A stretch of 64,000 nt of DNA from an uncultured Christensenella sp. (GTDB taxonomy: Bacteria > Bacillota > Clostridia > Christensenellales > Borkfalkiaceae), in contig CAJKUC010000008.1 in assembly GCA_905203015.1 (NCBI GenBank), positions 1 to 64,000 of the forward strand. The letters run 5' to 3'. Below the pieces are notes generated by a model. It worked only from the letters and a program-made list of their open reading frames with translations, had not been told where the DNA came from and ran no database searches. Positions 53,274-61,918 of the stretch are shown here, one piece after another (position 1 is the first letter of the stretch; every line of letters begins with the position of its first letter). The position numbers were made by a program, and so were the translations under genes.

Positions 53274-54227
53274 TCAATAAAACGTAGCGAGTTGTTCTTC
53301 GGGCGGCTCGCATTTTTCGATCTTTTCGGCAATCAACACGGGACCTTTCCCTTTATATACTGTGTGCTTTTCATAAGAAATTTTTGCGGTAACTTCCGCC
53401 CAATCGCGCGTTTTCAGCGCAATCGGCCGCTTCATCACGCACGCCAACCCGCTGTATTGAATATCCGCTTCGCAACACGTCATGATATGCCGCCCGATCA
53501 CGATGCTGTTTTCGGGAAGCCGTTTGTCGCTCACCACAAGTCCTTTGAATTTCACGGTTTTTCCGATATATGCATCCATATTTTCCGAAAGATCGCGGTA
53601 AAACAACGCGTAATCTCTGTCCGCGATCTCGATCACGGGCGCGTTCATATCATACGGCATGGGATCTACCGTATCGTCGTACTCCGCTTTTCCGTCGGTG
53701 TGTTCGTATACGATATCCGCCTGCCGCGTAATCGCGCGCACCGCCTTATGATATTCGTCTTTCGGCGTATCGGCAGGAAAGCGGTTAAACACCACCATCT
53801 GCGTGTTCTTGATCTTATCGAACGTAAGTTGGCGCATGTTTGCGTTATAGGAAAGAAACGTCTTCGTATCGAAAAACGTCATCACCTGCGTAAGGAACCA
53901 GCCTTCGGGCATCGCGTCGAATAAAACGTCGAGCGTCCACATGCCGTTGTATTCCACCAGCACACGGTCGGCGTCCGCTTCCAACTGCATTTTCGTAAGG
54001 TTTTCCACCGTCATTTCCTCTTTGGAAACAACGCGCATCGTTACGTCTTTTACGACGAAACGGGAAGGATCGTATTCTTCCTCCCCTTCTTCCGTCACCA
54101 AAAGCAACGTTTTTTCGCCTGCGTAAAAACGCTTGTCCTCCAACGTCTCCTGAATAAATTTCGTCTTTCCCGATTCCAGAAAACCCATAAACAGGTAAAC
54201 GGGAGTCTCTTCCGGTAATTTTTTCAT
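53274..54227 (-). CDS. P-loop (CobW/COG0523-like) protein fused to a TIGR03943/DUF1980-like domain
   Basis: 317 residues. The N-terminal part (about 1-180) has a Walker A FLESGKTKF near 17 and a Walker B-like LVEYNG near 90 where COG0523 has EPSG. The position of the guanine motif NKxD reads NRFP near 148. The C-terminal part (about 195-317) has IGRHIMTCCEADIQYSG near 245-261 and resembles the C-terminal domain of TIGR03943/YcgQ-like proteins, which are associated with permeases and metal control. Such a fusion suggests a nucleotide-driven metallochaperone or sensor. It lies 135 nt downstream of a COG0523 gene on the same strand. GGAG lies 8 nt before the ATG. Function is inferred. Confidence 0.75.
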   Translation of the reverse strand: MKKLPEETPVYLFMGFLESGKTKFIQETLEDKRFYAGEKTLLLVTEEGEEEYDPSRFVVKDVTMRVVSKEEMTVENLTKMQLEADADRVLVEYNGMWTLDVLFDAMPEGWFLTQVMTFFDTKTFLSYNANMRQLTFDKIKNTQMVVFNRFPADTPKDEYHKAVRAITRQADIVYEHTDGKAEYDDTVDPMPYDMNAPVIEIADRDYALFYRDLSENMDAYIGKTVKFKGLVVSDKRLPENSIVIGRHIMTCCEADIQYSGLACVMKRPIALKTRDWAEVTAKISYEKHTVYKGKGPVLIAEKIEKCEPPEEQLATFY

Positions 54228-54310
54228 GTTTTTCGCTCCGAAAATTTTTTCTTTACGCTTTCGCTCGCCTTTCTTTCGTATGTTTTCCGCCCGATATTTC
54301 CGCGTTTTTC

Positions 54311-54341
54311 CGTAAACCGCCGCGAAAAACGGCGGTTTACG
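54311..54341. repeat. Perfect 12-bp hairpin between the two P-loop genes
   Basis: CGTAAACCGCCG and CGGCGGTTTACG flank a 7-nt loop, 22 nt downstream of the COG0523 stop. There is no T-run, so it is probably a processing or stabilising hairpin. The same 12-mer occurs again at 55652-55663 upstream of the COG0523 gene. Confidence 0.6.
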
Positions 54342-54362
54342 CCTATCGTTCTTCCTCGCCGA

Positions 54363-55520
54363 TCATGCTTTGAAAAGTTCTTTTAAAGCGTCTTCGTTCA
54401 GTTTGCAGCCGATCACGCACAAACGCCCCGTTACGCCGGCACTGCCGCTGCGTACGTCCGGTTCGCCGGGTACATAATCGAAATGCCACCAATTTTCTCC
54501 GCCGTCAACAATCCCTTTCGCACGCAATACGGTGCCGTATTTCGATTCGTCGGAAAGCGCGGACAACGCGTTTTCAAGTTCTTCCGCCGTAAATTTATGC
54601 GCCGTTTCCATGCCCCACGACGTAAACACTTCATCGGCATGGTGATGATGATGATGACAATGTTCGTGTTCATCCTCGTCATCATCGTCGTGATCGTGAT
54701 GATGGTGGTGGCAATGCTCGTGTTCGTCTTCTTCGTCGTCATCGTCGTGATGATGGTGGCAATGCTCGTGCTCGTCTTCTTCGCCATCATCATCGTCGTG
54801 ATGATGGTGGCAATGTTCATCCTCGTCATCATCGTCATCGTGATGATGATGGCAATGTTCGTGCTCATCCTCATCGTGATCGTGCGCATATTCTTCGGCA
54901 AGTTTCTTCAATTCCGCTTCGAGGCAATCTTTTTTCTCCATAGCGGACAAAATCGTTTTACCGTCGAGTTTATCCCATTCCGCCGTCACGTAGTTCGCAT
55001 CCGGATTCACCTCTTTCAGCATTTCCAGGCAGGTATGCAGTTTTTCTTCGGAAATTCCCGTCGTATGCGACAGCACCACGCAGGAAGCGTTCGCCACCTG
55101 ATCGATAAAAAATTCGCCGAAGTTTTTCATATACATCTTGCACTTGTTCGCGTCCACCACGGCGCAAAAAGCGTTCAGCACGCCGTTTTCCACGTTCGCG
55201 CGTTCCACTGCGCGGATTACATCGCTCAGTTTTCCCACGCCGGACGGCTCGATGATAATACGATCGGGCTGATATTTCGCTTCCACTTCTTTCAGGGCTT
55301 TGGCAAAATCGCCCACAAGCGAACAACAGATACATCCCGAATTCATCTCGGTGATATTCACGCCCGCGTCTTTCAGAAAGCCGCCGTCCACGCCGATTTC
55401 GCCGAATTCGTTTTCGATCAGCACTACTTTTTCGCCTGCATACGCCTCTTTGATCAGTTTTTTGATCAGCGTAGTTTTTCCCGCGCCCAAAAATCCCGAA
55501 AATACGTCTATCTTCGTCAT
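54363..55520 (-). CDS. COG0523 family GTPase-like metallochaperone with Cys/His/Asp-rich arm
   Basis: 385 residues from MTKIDVFSG. Walker A GFLGAGKTT is near 9-17, the metal motif CxCC is GCICCSL near 65, and the EPSG Walker B segment is near 95. The guanine-specificity site normally NKxD reads SHTT near 148. An arm at about 211-295 holds five Cys-His4-6 clusters spaced by Asp/Glu runs, a strong predicted zinc, nickel or cobalt binder. The CobW_C domain follows (about 300-385). Family members move metal to client proteins. AAGGAG precedes the ATG by 8 nt. The frame open to 55598 is untranslated leader. Confidence 0.88.
   Translation of the reverse strand: MTKIDVFSGFLGAGKTTLIKKLIKEAYAGEKVVLIENEFGEIGVDGGFLKDAGVNITEMNSGCICCSLVGDFAKALKEVEAKYQPDRIIIEPSGVGKLSDVIRAVERANVENGVLNAFCAVVDANKCKMYMKNFGEFFIDQVANASCVVLSHTTGISEEKLHTCLEMLKEVNPDANYVTAEWDKLDGKTILSAMEKKDCLEAELKKLAEEYAHDHDEDEHEHCHHHHDDDDDEDEHCHHHHDDDDGEEDEHEHCHHHHDDDDEEDEHEHCHHHHHDHDDDDEDEHEHCHHHHHHADEVFTSWGMETAHKFTAEELENALSALSDESKYGTVLRAKGIVDGGENWWHFDYVPGEPDVRSGSAGVTGRLCVIGCKLNEDALKELFKA
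54640..54893 (-). repeat. Degenerate tandem repeat encoding the metal-binding arm
   Basis: Imperfect 30-40 nt units rich in CAT/CAC, GAT/GAC and GAA codons give five successive Cys-His clusters. Unit lengths differ, so the tract probably grows and shrinks by slippage in multiples of three. Confidence 0.8.
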
Positions 55521-55753
55521 AATTTTTTCTCCTTTGCCTGAAAACAGGCTTTCGTTTGCTTTTATTTCCTCACAAAACGGGGCAACGCGCACCCGCATCC
55601 TTTTATGCGGACGTCTCGTTTCCCGTCTTGCAGATTCTTACGATATAAATTCCGTAAACCGCCGTTTCACGATGTAAAACGACCTTTTGCTCCGTATAAT
55701 ATATACCGCTTTTTTATTCCGCTTAAACGATTTTTTTTCTCGGAAAATATTTC

Positions 55754-56980
55754 TCAGAACGCCCAGTTTCCGTCTTTCAGAATTTCCACGCGGGTTCCGT
55801 CTTTCGTTATTCCCGTAATATTCATATCGTTGCTGCCGATCATGAAATCCACGTGAATCATACTGTCGTTTATCCCGCGTTTTTTGCACTCTTCGTTCGT
55901 GTAATTCTCGTATCCTTTCAGGCATTCGTTGAAACCGCGCCCCAGTGCAAGATGGCAACTTGCGTTTTCGTCGAAAAGCGTATTGTAAAAGAGCACGCCC
56001 GAATTATTGATCGGCGAATCGAACGGAATAATCGCACATTCTCCGAGCATGCATGCGCCATCGTCCATCGCGATCATCTTTTTCAGTTGTTCTTCGCCTT
56101 TTTCGGCTTTCACTTCCACCGCTTTGCCGTTTTCAAAACGCACGGAGAAGTTCTCGATCAATTCTCCCTGATACGAAAGCGGTTTCGTGGCGTAAACGAT
56201 CCCTTCCGCTTTTCCCGCTTTCGGCGACGTAAACACTTCTTCGCTGGGAATATTCGGATTGAATACGCGCCCGCCCAGCGTTTTTTCGCTGCCGGCCGTA
56301 AAAATACCGTCCTCGTTCAGCCACACTTTGAAATCCGTTCCGTTCGCGCTCTTATATTCGAGGGAAGCAAGGGAAAGCGAATTAAGATAATCGCAGCGTT
56401 TTTTCAGATCTTCGTTGTGCTCTTTCCATGCCGCGATCGGATTTTTTCCGTCCGCGCGGGCGGTGTACAAAATCACCTGCCACAATTTTTCGATCGCGCG
56501 TTTTTCGGGCAGTTCGGGGAAAACTTTCTTCGCCCAAGCCGCCCCGGGAACGGCGGCGATGCACCACTGATGACGATTTTCCAATGCCTCGCGGTACTTT
56601 TTGATCTTCGGGAAAATCGCCTTGCGGGATTCGCTCATCTTATGCGCGTCCACGCCCTTCATTCCGTCGGGATCTTCCGATTCGATAAACAGGCGGCAGG
56701 CGTATTTTTCCGCTTTGTACGCCCATTTCGCTTCCGCCCAGGGTTTCAGTTCGGAAAGCGTCTCCTGCGACATATAGAGCGCGCTGAGTTTTTCCGTGGG
56801 CTGATACGACCATTCCACATACACCTCTTTCGCCCCCGCTTTATAGCATTCTTCCACTACGAGCGCAACGAATTCGGGCTGATCCAGCCCTGCCTGCACA
56901 AACACCGTCTGTCCTTTCTTTACGTTGATTCCCGTTTTCACGAGAAGTTTCGCATACTTTTTCAGTTGAGATTGTCTCAT
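55754..56980 (-). CDS. M29 family aminopeptidase (AmpS/AmpT-like)
   Basis: 408 residues, family length. The Glu and His metal ligands typical of the M29 group are seen in the C-terminal half (LGECAIIPFDSPIN near 315, SCHLALGRGFNEC near 344, NDSMIHVDFMIGS near 375). It is a cytoplasmic metallo-aminopeptidase. AAGGAG lies 10 nt before the ATG. It is the last of a minus-strand series of peptide and amino-acid genes. Confidence 0.92.
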   Translation of the reverse strand: MRQSQLKKYAKLLVKTGINVKKGQTVFVQAGLDQPEFVALVVEECYKAGAKEVYVEWSYQPTEKLSALYMSQETLSELKPWAEAKWAYKAEKYACRLFIESEDPDGMKGVDAHKMSESRKAIFPKIKKYREALENRHQWCIAAVPGAAWAKKVFPELPEKRAIEKLWQVILYTARADGKNPIAAWKEHNEDLKKRCDYLNSLSLASLEYKSANGTDFKVWLNEDGIFTAGSEKTLGGRVFNPNIPSEEVFTSPKAGKAEGIVYATKPLSYQGELIENFSVRFENGKAVEVKAEKGEEQLKKMIAMDDGACMLGECAIIPFDSPINNSGVLFYNTLFDENASCHLALGRGFNECLKGYENYTNEECKKRGINDSMIHVDFMIGSNDMNITGITKDGTRVEILKDGNWAF

Positions 56981-57048
56981 TTTCGTCTTTCTCCTTATAG
57001 AGTCATTGATTTTTTATCGTTTTCATTGCCTATGCCGTGCGATCGCGT

Positions 57049-58761
57049 TCACTCGTTTTCAATACCGAGTTGCTCCTCGAGCACACCCATAGCGTAAGAC
57101 GCCGCCTTTTTCACGCTGCCCTTTTCAAACGGTACGCAAAGATGCGCCGCCGCAAGCGTTTTCAGATATCCGAGCGATCCGCCCACGCGGCAGAGCGTAA
57201 GATAATCTTTCCAGGCGCTTTCTTTATCTTCGTGCATCTTTTTCTTGAATTCCAGCGCGCCGAGCGTCGTCAGCGTGTAATTCACATAATAGAACGGATA
57301 CAGGAAAATATGGATTTTATGATACCACCAGCCGCCTTTACCGAAAAATTCGTCGCCGTCGTAATCGCGCCAAGGCATATATTTTTCTTCCAGCGATTTC
57401 CACGCCGCCGTGCGCTCTTCGGCCGTCATATCGGGATTTTTATACACGATATGCTGAAATTCGTCCACCGCTACGCCGAAAGGAACAAACGTAAACGCTT
57501 CCTGCAAATGCTGCATGCGGTATTTGTCCGCTTTGTCTCCGAAAAATTTCTCCGCATACGGATAAGCGAATTGTTCCATCGACATCGAATGGATCTCGGC
57601 TATATCTGTAGGCTCGCTCGCAAGGGCGTTCAGAGGCTGCGCGCGCATCGCTTCATAGCCCGCAAACGCATGCCCCATTTCATGCGTAAGCACGTCTACG
57701 TCGCCCGTCGTTCCGTTAAAGCAGGAAAACACGAACGGCGCTTTGTAGTCGTCGAGAGCCGTCATGAATCCCGTCGCCATTTTGTTCGGCTTATTATCCA
57801 GATCCATCAGATCGTGATCGATCATATAATCGATAAATTCGCCCGTTTCCGCGCTCATATCGTGATACATTTCGCGCGCCTGCTCCACAAGATATGCCCT
57901 GTCTCCCACGGGAACGGCGTTTCCGCCGTCGAACAGATAGGCTTCGTCGTACACCATGATTTTTTCCACGCCGATCCTCTTCGCCTGCGCCTTGTACAGT
58001 TTTTCGCAGAAGGGAACAAGCACTTCTTTCACCTGCTCCCGATATTCCGCCACCATCTTTTCGTCGTAATCCAGGCGCCCCTGCTGCATATAGCCGAGCG
58101 GCACGAAATTTTCAAAGCCGAGATTTTTTCCCATTTCGGTGCGTACTCTGATCAGTTCGCCGAAGATTTCCCCCATCTTTTCGTCGTTTTCTTCAAAGAA
58201 GGCGGAATAGGCTTTCCAGGCTGATTTTCTTAATTTCCGATCGGGAGAAGAAAAATATTTTTCCAACGCTTGCAGATTGCATTGTTCGCCGTTGAAATCG
58301 ATACGGCAGGAAGCGATGATTTTGCGGTATTCGTTGCACAATTCGTTTTCTTTCTGCATAAGCGGCACGTTCTTTTCCGAAAGCGAATCCACGGAAAGCC
58401 GTATCGTTTTCAGATAGTTTTCGCCGTATTTTTTATCGATTTCTTTCGCAAACGCCGAATTGATAAGCGCAAGATAAAAACTCCTTGCTTTTGCCGAAGT
58501 TTCGGGCGCGCGGCGATCGATATACTCTTCTTCTTTTTCGTAAAACTCGTCTGACATATCCACGCTGCGGCGGATAGAAGCGATCGTTGCCATCGTATTC
58601 AGATGCCCGATGATTTTTTCTTCTTCCTTTATAATTTCGTCTGTTTCTTCAAAGGATTCCGCGTTTTTCAGCCTCTTTTCCGCGTCGGCATAAAAGGCTT
58701 CCGCACCGTCGAAATCGGGGCGTTCGTATTTCAGTTCTTCAAACGTTGTCAATTCTTCCAT
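57049..58761 (-). CDS. M3 family oligoendopeptidase (PepF-like)
   Basis: 570 residues. The zinc motif HExxH is HEMGHAFAG near 349, with the downstream Glu in the DIAEIHSMSMEQFA segment near 378. This matches M3B oligoendopeptidase F-type enzymes that cut short peptides in the cytoplasm. GGAG lies 9 nt before the ATG. Flanked by an M29 aminopeptidase and asparaginase, it fits amino-acid catabolism. Confidence 0.94.
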   Translation of the reverse strand: MEELTTFEELKYERPDFDGAEAFYADAEKRLKNAESFEETDEIIKEEEKIIGHLNTMATIASIRRSVDMSDEFYEKEEEYIDRRAPETSAKARSFYLALINSAFAKEIDKKYGENYLKTIRLSVDSLSEKNVPLMQKENELCNEYRKIIASCRIDFNGEQCNLQALEKYFSSPDRKLRKSAWKAYSAFFEENDEKMGEIFGELIRVRTEMGKNLGFENFVPLGYMQQGRLDYDEKMVAEYREQVKEVLVPFCEKLYKAQAKRIGVEKIMVYDEAYLFDGGNAVPVGDRAYLVEQAREMYHDMSAETGEFIDYMIDHDLMDLDNKPNKMATGFMTALDDYKAPFVFSCFNGTTGDVDVLTHEMGHAFAGYEAMRAQPLNALASEPTDIAEIHSMSMEQFAYPYAEKFFGDKADKYRMQHLQEAFTFVPFGVAVDEFQHIVYKNPDMTAEERTAAWKSLEEKYMPWRDYDGDEFFGKGGWWYHKIHIFLYPFYYVNYTLTTLGALEFKKKMHEDKESAWKDYLTLCRVGGSLGYLKTLAAAHLCVPFEKGSVKKAASYAMGVLEEQLGIENE

Positions 58762-58869
58762 TTTCCGTGTCTCCGTTCATTCATTTGCTTCAGCGACGTT
58801 TCGATCGTCCGTCGTTTTCTTTCGCAGTTTCAATCCGCGCTTTTCTCGTATGGAAAACCGCGCTTATGT

Positions 58870-59874
58870 TCACACGATCAGATCGTAATTGATCGGCGTA
58901 TAAAAAAGTTCTTCGATTTTCTTTTCGTCGCGCGTTTCCGATAAAATCCACATCAGTTTCGTAATGATGCTTTCCCACGTCATATCGTAACTTTCGAGAA
59001 TCGAAAATCTCGCCTTGAAATCTCTTCCCACGCGATAAATGCTCATATCGCTGCCTTCGCTTTGCACCTGCGTCGTAACGACGAGCGTTTTGCCTTTTCC
59101 TTTCCATTTTTCGATCACTTCGTAGAGATTGTAATAATCTCCTTCGGGAATCCCGCCCGTGCCGTAACCGGAAAGCACTACCGCGTCGTTGTTTTCAAAA
59201 TAAGCATCCAGCACTTTTTCCGAAAATCCGGGCGTTAAACAACAAAGCCCCACCCTTCCGTCGAGCCGCGAATAAAATACGGGCTCTTTTGCCGTTTTCA
59301 CATCCTGCGGAGCGGGAATATATTGCAGCACCTTACCATCCCGCACCATGGCGAGCGGAGGAAAATCCACGCTGTCGAATGCGTTGAAACTCTTCGTGCG
59401 TATCTTTTTCGCACGTGTTCCCGCTATCGCCTTTCCCTGAAACACGATCGTCACCTGTGCGGCTTTTTCGCTCGCGGCATACGAGAACGCGTCGCGAAGA
59501 TTGATCCGCGCGTCGGTATCTTCCTTATCGATCGGCTTCTGTGAACCCGTAAGCACAATCGGCTTCGGCGAATTTTGTACCAGATACGAAAGCGCCGCGG
59601 CGGTGTATGCCATCGTATCCGTTCCGTGGCACACCACGAATCCGTCGTATTTTCCGTAATTTTCGCGGATCGTTTCCGCAAGAATAAGCCAGTGCGAAGG
59701 CGTGACGTTCGTGCTGTCGATATTGAACGGCTGAATACAGTCCGTTTCGCAGAACTCCCGTATTTCGGGAACGTATTTCACCAGTTCTTCCGCTTTCACC
59801 GTGGGCGACAAGCCGTGCTTCCCCGTTGTGGAAGCGATCGTTCCGCCCGTCGCTATCAAAAGTATCTTTTTCAC
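58870..59874 (-). CDS. ansA: Type I asparaginase
   Basis: 334 residues. The two catalytic threonines lie in ATGGTIAS (near 8-15) and HGTDTMAYTA (near 85), followed by TGSQKP near 110. No signal peptide is present, so it is the cytoplasmic form hydrolysing asparagine to aspartate and ammonia. The start is GTG at 59874 with GGAGG 7 nt upstream. It follows the U32 gene by 30 nt. Confidence 0.93.
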   Translation of the reverse strand: MKKILLIATGGTIASTTGKHGLSPTVKAEELVKYVPEIREFCETDCIQPFNIDSTNVTPSHWLILAETIRENYGKYDGFVVCHGTDTMAYTAAALSYLVQNSPKPIVLTGSQKPIDKEDTDARINLRDAFSYAASEKAAQVTIVFQGKAIAGTRAKKIRTKSFNAFDSVDFPPLAMVRDGKVLQYIPAPQDVKTAKEPVFYSRLDGRVGLCCLTPGFSEKVLDAYFENNDAVVLSGYGTGGIPEGDYYNLYEVIEKWKGKGKTLVVTTQVQSEGSDMSIYRVGRDFKARFSILESYDMTWESIITKLMWILSETRDEKKIEELFYTPINYDLIV

Positions 59875-59904
59875 AATCCTGCCTCCGTTTTTCCGCCCGG
59901 TTCC

Positions 59905-61107
59905 TTACGCCCGCCGTCTTAAAATATCCCCTTCGCGCAAAGGATACGGGCAATCGAACGAATATATGCCCTGCACCAGTTTCGCGTCATCCGACGCGGC
60001 GTTTTCATTTTCGGAAAACATGTTTTTCACGGAAAATTCTTTCCCGTAGTTTTCCGAAGGAGAAAGAACGCAAAGCGTTTCACCCTCGCGGAAACGATTC
60101 CGCATTTCCGCACGCACCCGCCCGTTTTCGCAGGAAAGCACGTTCGCAACGTAATCGTATTCGCCTTTCACCTGCCCAGCCGAATATTCTTCCGTTTTCG
60201 CGTTGTTTCCGTAGGCGTAGGCTTTCGTATAATTTCTGTGCGCCACGGCGTACAGTTCCCTTTCGCAACGCGAAACGTCCTCTCCGTTCAGCGCTCGGCG
60301 GTATGCGTTCACCACCGTTGCCAGATAATATTCGCTCTTCATTCTTCCTTCGATCTTGAACGAATTTACCCCCGCGTTTTTCAAAGCGGAAAGTTCTTCG
60401 ATCATATTCAGATCTTTTCCGTTCAGAATATACGCACCGCGCCCGTCTTCTTCCAACGGCAGCCAGCCCGTGTCGCCGTTCGTTGGATTGAGCGCACGGA
60501 TTTCGTACTTCCAGCGGCAACACTGTACGCACGCGCCGCGATTCGACGATCTGCCGTCGAGATAATCGGAAAGCAGACATCTTCCGCTGTACGAAATGCA
60601 CATTGCGCCGTGGACGAACGCTTCCAGTTCTATATCGGGATTGTACTGCCTGATTTCGGAAATTTCCGCGATCGAAAGTTCCCTTGCCAGAATCACGCGC
60701 GCCGCGCCGAGCGTTTCGCCGTAAAATTTTACGGCATATTTATTCAGCGTATTCGCCTGCGTGGAAACGTGCAACGGCAACGACGGCGCGGCTTTTTTCA
60801 AAGCATACATCACGCCGGGATCGCTTACGATCGCCCCGTCCGCCCCGATCTCTTCCAGTATGCGGAAATAATCGGAAAGAAGTGAAAAATCGGCGTTCCG
60901 CGCAAAAATATTCGCCGTGACGTACACTTTTTTCCCGCGTTCGTGCGCATAGCGTACGGCGTTTTTCAATTCGTCCGCCGTAAAATTATCGGAAAACGCG
61001 CGTAACGAAAAATTCTTTCCGCCGATGTACGCCGCGTCCGCTCCGAAGCGGAACGCCGTTTTCATTTTTTCAAAATTTCCCGCAGGAGCCAGCAATTCCG
61101 TATTCAT
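59905..61107 (-). CDS. U32 family protein, TrhP-like tRNA hydroxylase candidate
   Basis: 400 residues, the short U32 form. The Cys signature SNRGACVQCCRWKYE near 190 is intact, with the standard opening ELLAPAGNFEK at the N terminus. Bacillus TrhP (YrrN/YrrO) hydroxylates U34 of tRNA and works with TrmR (YrrM), whose homologue lies 175 nt upstream here on the same strand. This context favours tRNA hydroxylation over peptidase activity. The ribosome binding site is weak. Confidence 0.88.
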   Translation of the reverse strand: MNTELLAPAGNFEKMKTAFRFGADAAYIGGKNFSLRAFSDNFTADELKNAVRYAHERGKKVYVTANIFARNADFSLLSDYFRILEEIGADGAIVSDPGVMYALKKAAPSLPLHVSTQANTLNKYAVKFYGETLGAARVILARELSIAEISEIRQYNPDIELEAFVHGAMCISYSGRCLLSDYLDGRSSNRGACVQCCRWKYEIRALNPTNGDTGWLPLEEDGRGAYILNGKDLNMIEELSALKNAGVNSFKIEGRMKSEYYLATVVNAYRRALNGEDVSRCERELYAVAHRNYTKAYAYGNNAKTEEYSAGQVKGEYDYVANVLSCENGRVRAEMRNRFREGETLCVLSPSENYGKEFSVKNMFSENENAASDDAKLVQGIYSFDCPYPLREGDILRRRA

Positions 61108-61254
61108 AATTCCGCCGTCAGATAATTCTCCCGATTCTTCGTTTCTTTTCGTCTGTATTTCATTACGCCGTGCCTTTTCTATCCCTTCCGATTTGCCGTA
61201 TATTCGCCGCCGTTCCGTTTTTCCCTCACGCTTTTTTCTGCCGTTTGTTGCGCC

Positions 61255-61278
61255 AAAAACGCGTTTTGCAAAACCCGC
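61255..61278 (-). terminator. Possible terminator after the TrmR-like gene
   Basis: Minus strand: a GTTTTGCAAAAC core extended by CG/CG across one G-G mismatch, followed by TTTTT, 4 nt past the stop codon. It may reduce but need not block read-through to the U32 gene. Confidence 0.5.
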
Positions 61279-61282
61279 ATTT

Positions 61283-61909
61283 TTATGAAACCCGTACGCT
61301 TACGGCAACGCCGTCGCCGAGTTCCAGAACGCTTGTCCAGAACGATTCGTCATCGCATAAAACGCGCAGATATTCGCGGATTTTATCCACTAGCACGTGA
61401 CGTTTTTTCGGTGCCTCGCCGTTCACCCAGCCATAGAGCAATACGTCGTCGGAAAAGAGCACGCCGCCGATTTTCAGCAGCCGTTTCAGATCGGGCAGAT
61501 ATTTCAGATATTGCGCTTTCGGCCCGTCGAGAAAAATCAGATCGTACGCGCCGTTCGATTCTTTCGGCATTGCAGGAAGAATCTCTCCCGCGTCGCCGAG
61601 GTACGCCGTCACGCGATCGGAAAGCGAAAAGAAAGCAAAATTTTCTTTTGCTTTCAGAAAAGAATCTTCGTCCACTTCTATTGTAGTCAGCCGCGCGCCG
61701 CTTTCCGCAAGCAGCATCGCCGTTCCCGAAATCCCCACCGCCGTGCCGATTTCGAGAATACGCTTCGGGCGGATCGTTTTCACGGTGTAAAGAAGATACG
61801 CAAGAGTTTCTTCGTCGGCTACGGGCACGCCGTTCTCCTTCGCTTCCTCGCGTTTCTTCTTCAATTCTTCGGAAATATGCAGTTTTAAAACGCTCTGCGA
61901 AAATTTCAT
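61283..61909 (-). CDS. trmR: O-methyltransferase, TrmR-like
   Basis: 208 residues. The SAM-binding motif is ILEIGTAVGISG near 53, with IEVDEDS near 78 and LIFLDGPKAQY near 125, matching the caffeoyl-CoA-type O-methyltransferase family that includes Bacillus TrmR (YrrM). TrmR methylates 5-hydroxyuridine at the wobble position to 5-methoxyuridine. The neighbouring TrhP-like gene makes the hydroxyl precursor, which supports this call. It starts 9 nt after the RNase J stop, suggesting translational coupling. Confidence 0.82.
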   Translation of the reverse strand: MKFSQSVLKLHISEELKKKREEAKENGVPVADEETLAYLLYTVKTIRPKRILEIGTAVGISGTAMLLAESGARLTTIEVDEDSFLKAKENFAFFSLSDRVTAYLGDAGEILPAMPKESNGAYDLIFLDGPKAQYLKYLPDLKRLLKIGGVLFSDDVLLYGWVNGEAPKKRHVLVDKIREYLRVLCDDESFWTSVLELGDGVAVSVRVS

Positions 61910-61918
61910 CGGAATCCG

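Noticed and set aside
54640..54893. Repeat tract considered as a CRISPR array or VNTR in noncoding DNA
   Set aside because: Units are of unequal length, lack spacers, and translate in frame into a metal-binding arm.
54483..55541. Long plus-strand open frame across the Cys/His-rich gene
   Set aside because: It is the mirror of GAT/CAT-rich codons on the other strand, gives Met/Val/Ile-rich nonsense, and has no ribosome binding site.
55637..55649. Zur box upstream of the COG0523 gene
   Set aside because: Only one half-site resembles the consensus and the other half is absent.
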